From Allorhodopirellula solitaria (GTDB lineage: Bacteria > Planctomycetota > Planctomycetia > Pirellulales > Pirellulaceae), in contig NZ_SJPK01000003.1 in assembly GCF_007859855.1 (NCBI RefSeq), positions 503,182 through 567,181 of the forward strand: DNA of 64,000 nucleotides, in the 5' to 3' direction. Position numbers and translations under genes: made by a program. Below the pieces are notes generated by a model. It was not told where the DNA came from. It saw only the letters and a program-made list of their open reading frames with translations, and searched no databases. Position 1 is the first letter of the stretch; each line of letters opens with the position of its first letter. This document shows positions 37,330 to 45,565 of this stretch, piece after piece.

Positions 37330-38351
37330 TGGCGGGCTCGACCGAGCGATCCGACGTCCTCGGAATCGATATCGGGGGCGTTCATCTGAAGTACGCAACC
37401 ATCGCTGGTGAGTGTCTCGACCGCCCCTTCCCACTGTGGACACGTTGGCAAGAACTCTCCGACCAACTCGCCTCGGACATTTCCCGGTTCCGCGGCATCC
37501 GGAGGCTAGCGATCACGATGACCGGCGAGCTGGCCGACTGTTTCGCTGCTCGCTCGGTCGGCGTTTCGTCGATTGTCGATCACGTCATGCGATGCCTAAC
37601 CATGACCGCATTGCAGTCTGCTGCGTTCTACGGGACCGACGGCCGGTTTCACGACGCCGGCGGCGCCAAGCACAATTGGGAGTGCGTGGCAGCATCGAAC
37701 TGGCACGCCCTGGCGACTTGCGTCGGCTCGCGGTTGGCCAAGGATGCACTGTTGATCGATGTTGGCTCGACGACAACGGACGTGATCGCGATCTGCGAGG
37801 GCGAAGTGCTGACGCGATCACGCACCGACTTCACCCGGCTGGGTGATCTGTCACTTGTCTATGTTGGCTGCCGGCGCACGCCTGTCTGCGCTCTGGTGTC
37901 GGAACTGGAGATAGACGGTCGATTCATTCCAGTCATGAACGAGGTCTTTGCAACGATCGATGACGCCCGCTTGCTCACCGGTACGCAGGCCGAGGATCCG
38001 TCCGATATGGCAACGGCCGATTCGCATCCACGCGACCGTGCTCACGCCCGCATTCGACTTGCACGCATGATCGGTCTCGACAGCGATCAGGTCAGCGACC
38101 GCGAGCTCGAACACCTGGCGACGCAAATTCAGCGTTCTGCATCGCGTCGCATCGATGTGGCCGTCGACCGATGGTGGCAGATCCTAAGCTCTCAAACGGA
38201 GTCACCGCCGACCTGCGTGCTCAGCGGCCATGGCCAAGATCTCGTCGGACCTCCAGGCGACTGTGACGTCATCGATCTCCGCACGCAGTTGCCGCGAGGT
38301 GTCTCCCGAGCAGCCCCCGCCTGGGCCGTCGCGGTACTCCTTCCCCGGTGA
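37326..38351 (+). CDS. H4MPT-linked C1 pathway protein, MfnF-like (hydantoinase/oxoprolinase-type fold)
   Basis: The 341-residue ASKHA-type protein has DVLGIDIGGVHLKYATI at its N-terminus, RRLAITMTGELADCF, and the second phosphate loop ALLIDVGSTTTDVI. Together these mark the family found next to tetrahydromethanopterin C1 genes in bacteria and methanogens; the archaeal member MfnF joins the furan and glutamyl-tyramine parts of methanofuran. Planctomycetes are known to carry H4MPT-linked C1 genes, so the assignment fits. Its ATG overlaps the methyltransferase stop; ATG 37329 is an alternative. No other C1 gene is in the window. Confidence 0.72.
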   Translation: MMAGSTERSDVLGIDIGGVHLKYATIAGECLDRPFPLWTRWQELSDQLASDISRFRGIRRLAITMTGELADCFAARSVGVSSIVDHVMRCLTMTALQSAAFYGTDGRFHDAGGAKHNWECVAASNWHALATCVGSRLAKDALLIDVGSTTTDVIAICEGEVLTRSRTDFTRLGDLSLVYVGCRRTPVCALVSELEIDGRFIPVMNEVFATIDDARLLTGTQAEDPSDMATADSHPRDRAHARIRLARMIGLDSDQVSDRELEHLATQIQRSASRRIDVAVDRWWQILSSQTESPPTCVLSGHGQDLVGPPGDCDVIDLRTQLPRGVSRAAPAWAVAVLLPR

Positions 38352-38479
38352 CAGGGCGGCATTGATCGCCGTTCCCTCTGCCTGCTTGTCCAAAGTGATG
38401 CGAAGCCGCTGCCGGCTTAGGCTTGTCACGCTGTTTCGCTAGCAACGAAACACCCATCGTCGCCCCAAAGCTTCGAGGT

Positions 38480-38508
38480 TTGACCCCGCGGAGGTGCATT
38501 GCTATAGT
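38480..38508 (+). promoter_or_regulatory. Sigma70-type promoter of the GntR-ABC operon
   Basis: TTGACC (38480-38485) and TATAGT (38503-38508) are separated by exactly 17 bp, close to the vegetative consensus. Transcription would start about 38514-38516, at or one to three bases before the ATG at 38517, so the message would be leaderless or almost so. No Shine-Dalgarno sequence precedes this ATG. Confidence 0.65.
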
Positions 38509-38515
38509 AATGCAC
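38494..38515 (+). promoter_or_regulatory. Palindromic operator overlapping the -10 box
   Basis: gtgcattgctatagtaatgcac is a 22-bp inverted repeat with a single mismatched pair (20 of 22 bases symmetric). It covers the -10 element and ends two bases before the regulator's ATG. This is the expected position for autorepression by the YtrA/GntR-type regulator encoded immediately downstream. Confidence 0.65.
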
Positions 38516-38516
38516 A

Positions 38517-38918
38517 ATGTCACTTCCCCCTCAGCTATTCCGTGTTGCGACTTCGTCGGGTGTGCCGATCTTTCGGCAGATCATGGACCAGGTCCGTGCG
38601 TTGATCGCCTGCGGCGACTTAGCGGCCGGCGAGATGTTGCCGAGCACCCGTGAATTGGCCCGGGAACTGGAGGTGAACATGATGACCGTGTCGAAGGCCT
38701 ACTCGCGGCTGGAGGCCGATGGTGTGGTCGAGCGTGTTCGTGGGCTGGGGATGCGCGTGGTCGAGATTCGCGATACCCGATCAGCCACTGAGCGCAAACG
38801 TGATTTCCAGGAACTGGTCGCCCCGGCGCTGCATCGGGCGCGCCAACTCGGCCTCTCCGACGACCAGATTCTGTCCGTTGTCAAAAAGGCACTCAAGGAT
38901 TCATCCCATGAACAATGA
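38517..38918 (+). CDS. GntR-family transcriptional regulator, YtrA subfamily
   Basis: The 133-residue protein has a winged helix (PIFRQIMDQVRALIACGDL, then MLPSTRELARELEVN and TVSKAYSRLEADGVVE) and a short C-terminal helical part (LVAPALHRARQLGLSDDQIL) rather than a large effector domain. This short form is the YtrA subfamily, which usually represses an adjacent ABC transporter operon. It starts at ATG 38517 without a leader. Its last 11 bp overlap the ATPase gene. It most likely binds the palindrome at 38494-38515 and responds to envelope stress or an antibiotic, which is inferred from the subfamily. Confidence 0.85.
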   Translation: MSLPPQLFRVATSSGVPIFRQIMDQVRALIACGDLAAGEMLPSTRELARELEVNMMTVSKAYSRLEADGVVERVRGLGMRVVEIRDTRSATERKRDFQELVAPALHRARQLGLSDDQILSVVKKALKDSSHEQ

Positions 38919-39792
38919 CATTATCCGAACGTCTGGATTGCGGAAGCACTTTGGTAAGAACGAGGTGCTTCGCGGTGTGGATCTAGCGATCCCCCGAGGC
39001 GCTGTTGTCGGCCTGCTCGGGAGCAATGGCGCCGGCAAGAGCACTCTGATCAAGTGTCTCCTCGGACTGCTAAAAATCTCCGCGGGCACGGCCACTCTGA
39101 TGGGCGAAGACCCGTGGAACCTATCGGCCCATACCAAATCTCGCATTGGCTACGTGCCCCAGGTCGTGCATCTCTATCCCTGGATGAAGGTTCGCCAAGT
39201 GATCGAGTATACCGGCGCGTTCTATGCGAATTGGGATCACGCCTGGTGCCGCGAACTCCTCGATCAATGGGACCTCGACGGGGCCGCGTGGATCCGCAAT
39301 CTGTCCACCGGCCAACTGCAGCGACTCGGATTGATCCTCGGGATGGGACACCGCCCCGATCTCTACCTACTCGATGAACCCGCTGCGAGCCTTGATCCGA
39401 GCGGCCGTCGTAGCTTGTTGCGATCGCTACTAGAAATTACCGAAGATCGCGAGCACAGCATCCTATTCTCAACCCACATCACCTCTGACCTGGAGCGGAT
39501 CGCCTCGCATGTGGCGATCATGGGGAATGGCGTGATCGACTACTTCGGTGAACTGGATGAATTGAAGGATAGTGTGAAACGGATTCGCGTGCATTCGCCC
39601 GTCGATTTACCGCCGGACTTCAGCGTACCAGGTGCTCTACGGACTGAAATCAATGGCGACTCCGCCATCGTCGCTGTCGCGGCAGTCAACGATGAGGTGA
39701 TCGATGGTATTCGCGATCGTTGGGATGCGTCCGTCGATGTCGAGGACCTCAATCTCGAGGACATTTTCCTGGAGCTTCACGATGCTCAGTAA
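38908..39792 (+). CDS. ABC transporter ATP-binding protein
   Basis: The 294-residue ATPase has Walker A GSNGAGKST, the Q-loop region IGYVPQVVHLYPWM, signature LSTGQLQRLGL and Walker B LYLLDEPAASLDPS, followed by the switch His in FSTHITSD. A C-terminal domain of about 80 residues after the core (KRIRVHSPVDLPPDF) resembles those of YtrB/YxlF-type ATPases. True start ATG 38908, 11 bp inside the regulator gene; the open frame extends 63 codons upstream only as a shadow of that gene. It powers the membrane subunit encoded next, with which it overlaps by 11 bp. Confidence 0.9.
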   Translation: MNNDIIRTSGLRKHFGKNEVLRGVDLAIPRGAVVGLLGSNGAGKSTLIKCLLGLLKISAGTATLMGEDPWNLSAHTKSRIGYVPQVVHLYPWMKVRQVIEYTGAFYANWDHAWCRELLDQWDLDGAAWIRNLSTGQLQRLGLILGMGHRPDLYLLDEPAASLDPSGRRSLLRSLLEITEDREHSILFSTHITSDLERIASHVAIMGNGVIDYFGELDELKDSVKRIRVHSPVDLPPDFSVPGALRTEINGDSAIVAVAAVNDEVIDGIRDRWDASVDVEDLNLEDIFLELHDAQ

Positions 39793-42040
39793 ATCCGCAC
39801 TCCGTCAAATTTCGGGGATTTCCAAGACCTACCTGATGCGTCCACTGATGCTCTGCGCGCTACTGATCTTGGGGATCGGATGTGCCATTTTCTGCTTCTC
39901 ATCTCGCTCACTCCGATTTCGCGATTCATACTCAACACCTTTTGATCAGAATGCGAGCGATACTTTTCACGACGCCCAAGCGTTTGTGCGTTGGTCTGAG
40001 GACGGGACCGTCCATCCCGAAATCACTGCGATCGATTTCACGCGTATGGGATCGGCGATCAGAACAAAGCCCAACGATCTGGGGCCGCGACAAGCCGAGG
40101 TGCTCCCCTTCGGCGACCTTGAGCAGACGCTCGCTCAGTTCCCCAATTTGGCGAAGGTTCAGTTTGATAGGGACCAGTTGACTCAAGTTGCACCGACGAC
40201 GCTCGCCGCCCTGACGAGTTTACGAGCGATTTCGGTACTCGATGTAAAGGTAACCGCTGCACACATTGCTGCCTTGTCACAGGTCCCTTCGCTGGAGTGG
40301 ATCTCGCTGCAAACGATCGATTTACCTGCATCCTTGGAGCCGCTCTCCACGCTCCCAAACTTGAGTTCGGTGTGCATCTCCAATGGACCGTTATCGATGT
40401 CCAACGGCCCAATGGCCAGCCCCTACCGCCCCGAAACGCTGGTCGAACTCAACGCCCTGCCATCGCTCAGGGAATTGATCCTGCGGCCACAGTACCTACC
40501 GGGACTAGGCTATTTCGCGGGTAGCAAGACGCCCGATCCTGCCTGTGATCCGGTGCTGAAGGAAAACTGCCGTGAAGTGTTCGCAGACAGTCAGACGCTG
40601 CAGCGACTCTGGCTAGGATCCAATCAAAGCGACGCCGAACGCAATCAACTCGCAGTGGTCGCCAAAACGCTGCCCCACGTCCGCGTGCGACCGGCAACCT
40701 ACGATAGCAGGAAGGTGCTTGAGTCGCGGATGGCCGGTGGCATTTTGATGTTTGCGACGATGGTGATCATGCTGCAATTGACGAGTCAGTTCTCTGGGCC
40801 GTCGGCGCAGTTGATCCCTCGTTTCGCTCCGGTTCATCTCGGGTTTTTCGCGGCGTTCATCACGATCGCGACGTGTGCCTATGCCCTCGCAATATCCGGC
40901 CGGGACCTTTCCTTGTTACCGGCACTGGCAACATTCGCATCTTGCGTTGCGGTCGTTGCGATCTTACATGCCATGTGGAGCGTCGTGGGGATGACGGGGC
41001 GCCAGTACGCATATTGGCTTCCTGCGTTGATTGTGGTGTGCGTGATGTATCACCCCATCGCCATGAACTTCGCACCACCCTGGTGGAGCGCGATTCTGGA
41101 CCAGTTTTTGATGGGGGTGCACCCAGTGGTCGCGATGCTATTGCTGGCGACGGCAGCACTCGTGTTGGCGGGCTGCCTGCTGCTGTTCTCTTGGCAGCAC
41201 CGGTTCTGGGCCGAGCATGCCATCGCACCGGCCATGACGGTTGGCGATCTCGGTGCGCGGATGTCGAGTTTGGCGTGGAACCGACGCGACGATCGCAAGA
41301 GTGCCGCCCAGATAGGACGATGGAATCGAAGACTGCAAGACACACTGGCGCAGCCGCGAGCGACACACCGGTGGATTGCACGGATGTGGCGGCTGGGAAA
41401 CTCACCTGCCTATATCGGTGCGATCATGATCATCGTTGCGATCACTTTCTCGTTCGGTTCCTTTTTTCGCGTCAATGGCGCGTCCGCGATGGACCACATG
41501 ATGGTCCATCACAGCGTCTTGATGCTGCTCGCGCTACCCATGTTACTTATCGCAATGCAGTGTAGCGGGCGTCGCGATACGCTCGCTCGAGATATCTTGT
41601 ATCCCGTCGCACGAGAGCGGTGGATAGGCAGCGTCTTCCTGGCAGTGTGGACACAGCTGGGGTCCCTGTTGGCGTTGGCATTCATCATTGCCAACCTCCA
41701 AATCGGATTTCTGATGCAGGTGCCGACACCTTCGCATGTGTTGAGAGGATTAGTGGCTGCGGGCGCACTGAGCGTATTGGGGACGGGAGTCATCCTATCG
41801 GTCACCCTCCATCGCGGCATTGCCTGGGCAATCGCTCTCGGTCTGGTGGGGCTGATTTCGACGATTTGCGTCACCATGATCATCGTCGATACTGGATTGG
41901 GACCCTCCGGCGCAGCGGCTGAGTCAGTTCGCCAGGCTCTGCATCACCCTGCCGTACTGCCAGGGATCTGGATTGTCGCTGGCGTCATCTTTTCGCTCGC
42001 CTACCGACAGTGGCAACGCACCGAGTTCGCATGCGTCTGA
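39782..42040 (+). CDS. ABC transporter membrane protein with inserted leucine-rich-repeat-like domain
   Basis: Start ATG 39782, 11 bp inside the ATPase gene. The 752-residue product has one helix at residues 18-38 (LMLCALLILGIGCAIFCF), then an extracytoplasmic stretch of about 280 residues, then roughly eleven helices from residue 320 onward. The outer stretch has repeated leucine-rich units: LEQTLAQFPNLAKVQF, LAALTSLRAISVLDV, LSQVPSLEWISLQ, LSTLPNLSSVCIS, LNALPSLRELILR. This pattern is LRR-like and not a normal part of ABC-2 membrane proteins. The later half resembles ABC-2-type permeases. It is probably a sensor-coupled exporter or a resistance transporter; the substrate is unknown. Confidence 0.75.
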   Translation: MLSKSALRQISGISKTYLMRPLMLCALLILGIGCAIFCFSSRSLRFRDSYSTPFDQNASDTFHDAQAFVRWSEDGTVHPEITAIDFTRMGSAIRTKPNDLGPRQAEVLPFGDLEQTLAQFPNLAKVQFDRDQLTQVAPTTLAALTSLRAISVLDVKVTAAHIAALSQVPSLEWISLQTIDLPASLEPLSTLPNLSSVCISNGPLSMSNGPMASPYRPETLVELNALPSLRELILRPQYLPGLGYFAGSKTPDPACDPVLKENCREVFADSQTLQRLWLGSNQSDAERNQLAVVAKTLPHVRVRPATYDSRKVLESRMAGGILMFATMVIMLQLTSQFSGPSAQLIPRFAPVHLGFFAAFITIATCAYALAISGRDLSLLPALATFASCVAVVAILHAMWSVVGMTGRQYAYWLPALIVVCVMYHPIAMNFAPPWWSAILDQFLMGVHPVVAMLLLATAALVLAGCLLLFSWQHRFWAEHAIAPAMTVGDLGARMSSLAWNRRDDRKSAAQIGRWNRRLQDTLAQPRATHRWIARMWRLGNSPAYIGAIMIIVAITFSFGSFFRVNGASAMDHMMVHHSVLMLLALPMLLIAMQCSGRRDTLARDILYPVARERWIGSVFLAVWTQLGSLLALAFIIANLQIGFLMQVPTPSHVLRGLVAAGALSVLGTGVILSVTLHRGIAWAIALGLVGLISTICVTMIIVDTGLGPSGAAAESVRQALHHPAVLPGIWIVAGVIFSLAYRQWQRTEFACV

Positions 42041-42131
42041 GCCATTGACGATGAACATCGCGAGCTGAGGGCATCGCGAACTTAGACGAAGCTAGCGGTT
42101 CGTTCCGACCCAAGCGCGCCTCATGGCGGGG

Positions 42132-42230
42132 TCATCGCCGTTTCTCCCAGGTTTGGGATCCACGGCGGATGAGTGAACCCGGAACAGCATCCGGGGATAC
42201 TGCACCGATCCTAGAGAAACGCCGGATCAT
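42132..42230. repeat. Inverted repeat between two convergent genes
   Basis: The arms near 42132-42151 (tcatcgccgtttctcccagg) and 42209-42230 (tcctagagaaacgccggatcat) are imperfect reverse complements of about 20 bp enclosing some 57 bp that can itself fold. It lies between the ABC membrane gene and the convergent thioredoxin-like gene. It may act as a bidirectional terminator or be a small palindromic mobile relic. Confidence 0.45.
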
Positions 42231-42254
42231 GCTTCACACAGCGAAGCGGCGAGA

Positions 42255-42698
42255 CTAGCCGCGACCGAGTCCGATCCGAACCTTTTGCAACAGATTGCGG
42301 ACGGGCTGGACGGGTTGGAATCCCATCAAGCGACGTCGCTTCCAGTGACCGTCTTCGGTCTTGCTGAACATGATGATTTGCGGGATCAAATTTTCTCCCT
42401 CCATCAACTGAGCGGCCAGTTCAGGCTCGGCATCGCGGTCGACAACCGCGACACTCACGTTATCCAATTCGCCCGACCGCGTCATGTCCGCGATCGTCGT
42501 CTTCTTGAGTACCTGACAGGCCGGGCAGTACGGGGCACCGATCACGACCATCAGAGGTTTGTCTTCTTCAACTGACTTCTTATACGCCAGAGTGTAGTTC
42601 TGGTCACTCGGGTGAGTGGGAGTCTCCCTCGCAGGTTCAATCATCGACGAACCGGTGGTAACCAACGAGAGGGTAAGACCCAAGAACAGTGACAACAT
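42255..42698 (-). CDS. Thioredoxin-fold protein, exported
   Basis: ATG 42698 gives a 147-residue product with a signal peptide (MLSLFLGLTLSLVTTGSS). The redox motif is CPAC in VVIGAPYCPACQVLKK, followed by the DRDAEPELAAQL and IPQIIMFSK segments of a thioredoxin fold; the cis-Pro is in LIPQI. It likely works in the periplasm on disulphides. The frame is open 28 codons upstream, but those residues do not resemble a signal peptide. It stands alone on the minus strand, converging on the ABC operon. Confidence 0.72.
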   Translation of the reverse strand: MLSLFLGLTLSLVTTGSSMIEPARETPTHPSDQNYTLAYKKSVEEDKPLMVVIGAPYCPACQVLKKTTIADMTRSGELDNVSVAVVDRDAEPELAAQLMEGENLIPQIIMFSKTEDGHWKRRRLMGFQPVQPVRNLLQKVRIGLGRG

Positions 42699-43419
42699 TC
42701 CATGCTTCCTAATGCAAGTTAGTTCGTCGGAACAGTTGTGGCACCATGCCAGCGGAATCGAGTCAGGCGAATCATACGCCAACGGTTTTTTAGTTCAGGT
42801 GGGTGGGCTTTGAGAAAGCGAAACCACCCGTGAAACCATGCTCGAAAATTGAAAAGATTTAAACTGTCCGGACAAAATGTAACGCTGCGACCCACTGAAG
42901 ACTCAGGAAAAATCCCTTCCTTTACCTCAACGAGCGTAGCAACATATCGCTTCGCAGTAAGTCGGCTCCCGTCGACGCACTCCACGCTGACTCAGGAAAT
43001 GACTTTGGCCTGAGGGAATCCTTCGCCCGTGGGGCCGAGTCTCCAACTGGAAACCCGCCTCAACAGGGTGGTCTGTCTTTCCATTCAGGCTGGTCGGGAT
43101 TGTAGGAACGCTGGGGGGCCCTGCAACCGGCAGAACCGGCATTTTCGAAATCTGTTGCCAAGGGAGCCCTTAGCCCCGCTTGCAGGCCGCGTATGGTCGT
43201 GATCAGCCCCGCTGTAGCTTGCCTATTTTAACTGTTTGCTAGCAACTGGCGTCGGGCCGCCCGTTTTGGCGCCGGTCCGAGCATCCATACTTGGCTGGGC
43301 GTCGGCTCGGTGGCTCGGTCTGCCGCCGCGACAACCGCCCTTTCGCGAGACTGCGGATTGTCGTCCAATGGCGAGCCACCCACTTCGCTCGTACTGTCAG
43401 ACGGCCCGAGAAATTCTCC
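42699..43419. other. 721-bp divergent intergenic region before the thiamine gene
   Basis: Minus-strand frames of 70-90 codons here have no recognisable motif, and I do not call them. A 10-bp palindrome tgtccggaca lies at 42865-42874. I looked for a TPP riboswitch before the thiamine gene and saw no CTGAGA/ACCTGA-type core. The region must contain the promoters of the two divergent genes, but none is clear. Confidence 0.4.
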
Positions 43420-44553
43420 ATGACGCAACCGCCGTTCCCCGATCACGCCACGTCTCCGGGTCACCGACGCCAGGCGATCATGCGAATTCTCGATGCGAAC
43501 GCCAATCGTGCGGCAGAGGGGCTGCGCGCGATGGAAGAGACCGCCCGGTTTGTGCTCGATGCAAGCTCGATGACTCAGCAATTGAAGTCACTGCGGCATG
43601 ACTTTGCCAGCGCACTTTTGCGGTTGCCTCGCAGTGAATGTCTCGCCGCGCGCGATAGCGGTCAGGACGTCGGAACCACCGTCTCGACCGAGAGTGAACA
43701 GCAGCGAACCACGGCCACGCAAATCGTGGCCGCGGCCGCGGGCCGGACCCAGCAAGCGATGCGTTGTCTAGAAGAGTACGGAAAGATCGTCGACGTCACG
43801 TTCGCTGGCGAAATCGAACAGCTGCGTTACCGGTGCTATGATGTCTGTGCTCGTCTCGAACAGGTTTGCCTCGGCGGCAGCGATCGTTTTCACCGGCTGC
43901 AACAGGCCAGGCTCTACGCACTTGTCGATGCCTGTGCTAGCGAAGCGGCGATGATTCAGCGAATGGTCAGTTTGGCAGATGCCGGCGTCGACATCATTCA
44001 GCTGCGCGATTCCAATGTAGACGACCGCACACTCTTTACACGGGCGGTCGCGGGAGCGAATGCCGCGAAAGATCTCGGTGTGTTGTGGATCATCAACGAT
44101 CGGGCCGATATCGCCGCCGCCTCGGGAGCCGACGGCGTGCATGTCGGTCAAGATGAGTTGCCCGTCGCGCAGGTTCGCCGTATCGTCGGGGCCGATGCGA
44201 TCATCGGTCTTTCCACTCACGACATCGACCAAGTGCACGATGCGATCGCCTCCACCGCCGACTACATCGGCTGTGGTCCGGTATTTCCCGGCAACACGAA
44301 AAAGTTCGATGCCTATCCCGGTTGCGATTTACTGCGTCAAGTAACCGACGTCTCCTGTGATCCATTGACTCCGGTCGCTTTCGCGATCGGAGGGATCATC
44401 CCATCGAACGTTTCCGAGGTGGTCGCTGCTGGGTTCGGCCGGGTAGCGGTCACCGGCGCGCTTTGCGTCGGTAGCGAAAGCCAAGCTGCTGGCGAGCTGC
44501 TAGCGCAACTTCGTAGCGTTACTCTGTCATCATCCGAGGAACTCGTTTCATGA
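43420..44553 (+). CDS. thiE: Thiamine-phosphate synthase fused to an N-terminal ThiD2-type domain
   Basis: The 377-residue protein has two parts. Residues 15-150 (MRILDANANRAAEGLRAMEE, RCLEEYGKI) match the ThiD2-type domain, which in characterised fusions phosphorylates HMP-P. Residues 165-370 are the ThiE barrel: YALVDA, QLRDSNVDDRTL, WIINDRADIAAASGADGVHVGQDE, ADYIGCGPVFPGNTK, and FAIGGI. ThiE joins HMP-PP and the thiazole phosphate. I use ATG 43420; the frame is open 43 codons upstream. The stop overlaps the next gene's start (ATGA). Confidence 0.88.
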   Translation: MTQPPFPDHATSPGHRRQAIMRILDANANRAAEGLRAMEETARFVLDASSMTQQLKSLRHDFASALLRLPRSECLAARDSGQDVGTTVSTESEQQRTTATQIVAAAAGRTQQAMRCLEEYGKIVDVTFAGEIEQLRYRCYDVCARLEQVCLGGSDRFHRLQQARLYALVDACASEAAMIQRMVSLADAGVDIIQLRDSNVDDRTLFTRAVAGANAAKDLGVLWIINDRADIAAASGADGVHVGQDELPVAQVRRIVGADAIIGLSTHDIDQVHDAIASTADYIGCGPVFPGNTKKFDAYPGCDLLRQVTDVSCDPLTPVAFAIGGIIPSNVSEVVAAGFGRVAVTGALCVGSESQAAGELLAQLRSVTLSSSEELVS

Positions 44554-45482
44554 TTCGTAGTGTTCGCGTGCTATTGGTGGTCATGCACCTCAGCGTTCCT
44601 GCCCTGCTCACCGCCCAATCGCCCAGCGAAGAGCTGGTCCACGATGTCGTCTCTCTGACCAGCAACACGGAGTTGGCCGAGAGCAGCGGTTTGGCGTTCT
44701 CAACTCGGGATCCTCACTGCATCTGGACTCATAATGATTCGGGTCACGCAGCAACCTTGTTTGCTTTTGATAGCCGAACGGGCCTTCAGACTGGCGAGTG
44801 TCATCTCGCCGGAGTCAACGCTATCGACTGGGAATCGCTGACGTCGGCAGGCCTGGGACGTCGCGAGCTCATCGTCGCCGACAGTGGTGACAACGACGCT
44901 CGTCGCGAATTCATCACGCTGTATCGTTTTGATGAACCCGATCCGCACGAGACAACCCGTCTGAGTCCATCCGACTATGGGCAGCTCCACGTCCGCTACC
45001 CCGGCGGCGCGATCGACTGCGAAGCGGTCTGGTATGACGAGGTGGAATCGAGCCTGATTTTGCTTGGCAAGGGGCGGTTGCCGTTCGCGGGTGTCTATCG
45101 AATCTCTGATCAGCATTGGCAGCAATCGAAAGCGCAGGCTTCGCCGATGGATCGACGAGAATCCGAAGTTCGGCCCGACGTCGTCACAGCGAAACGGATT
45201 GCGACGTTGGCGCTACCAATGGCGACTGGCGCTGATCGAGACCCGGCAACCGGTGATATTTGGATCACGAGTTACTTCCAAGCCTTTTGTTTCCGACGCG
45301 GCGACTATACGAGCTTGACCACCCAGCTCGCTAGTATTCCCACCGCGGTCGACATGCCGCGTTGGCGACAGATCGAAGCGTTGGCGGTCGATGCCGATTC
45401 CCAGGTATGGATCACCAGCGAAGGGCATCCAGCCAAGTTGGGGCGTTTACCTATGTTTTCAGATTCAGCAGCGAGTGAATAG
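44550..45482 (+). CDS. Exported beta-propeller-like protein of unknown function
   Basis: The 310-residue product has a signal peptide (VRVLLVVMHLSVPALLTAQ). Repeated strand motifs such as HCIWTHNDSGHAATLFAF, NAIDWESLT, RRELIVADSGDNDARRE and GDIWITSYFQAFCFR suggest a propeller like those in phytase or esterase-like secreted proteins. Asp-rich loops (DSGDNDARR) could bind calcium. No catalytic residue set is clear. The ATG overlaps the thiE stop, so the two are translationally coupled, but no functional link to thiamine is evident. Confidence 0.6.
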   Translation: MIRSVRVLLVVMHLSVPALLTAQSPSEELVHDVVSLTSNTELAESSGLAFSTRDPHCIWTHNDSGHAATLFAFDSRTGLQTGECHLAGVNAIDWESLTSAGLGRRELIVADSGDNDARREFITLYRFDEPDPHETTRLSPSDYGQLHVRYPGGAIDCEAVWYDEVESSLILLGKGRLPFAGVYRISDQHWQQSKAQASPMDRRESEVRPDVVTAKRIATLALPMATGADRDPATGDIWITSYFQAFCFRRGDYTSLTTQLASIPTAVDMPRWRQIEALAVDADSQVWITSEGHPAKLGRLPMFSDSAASE

Positions 45483-45565
45483 TACGATCTCATCGACGGC
45501 CCCGGCGCCGAGAGATGCAGTGAAGCCGTTGTCCCCTCGACCACTTTCTACAAGACTCACGAGCA

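Noticed and set aside
42699-43419. TPP riboswitch before the ThiD2-ThiE gene
   Set aside because: I found no CTGAGA-type core or the conserved ACCTGATC-like block on the plus strand near the gene.
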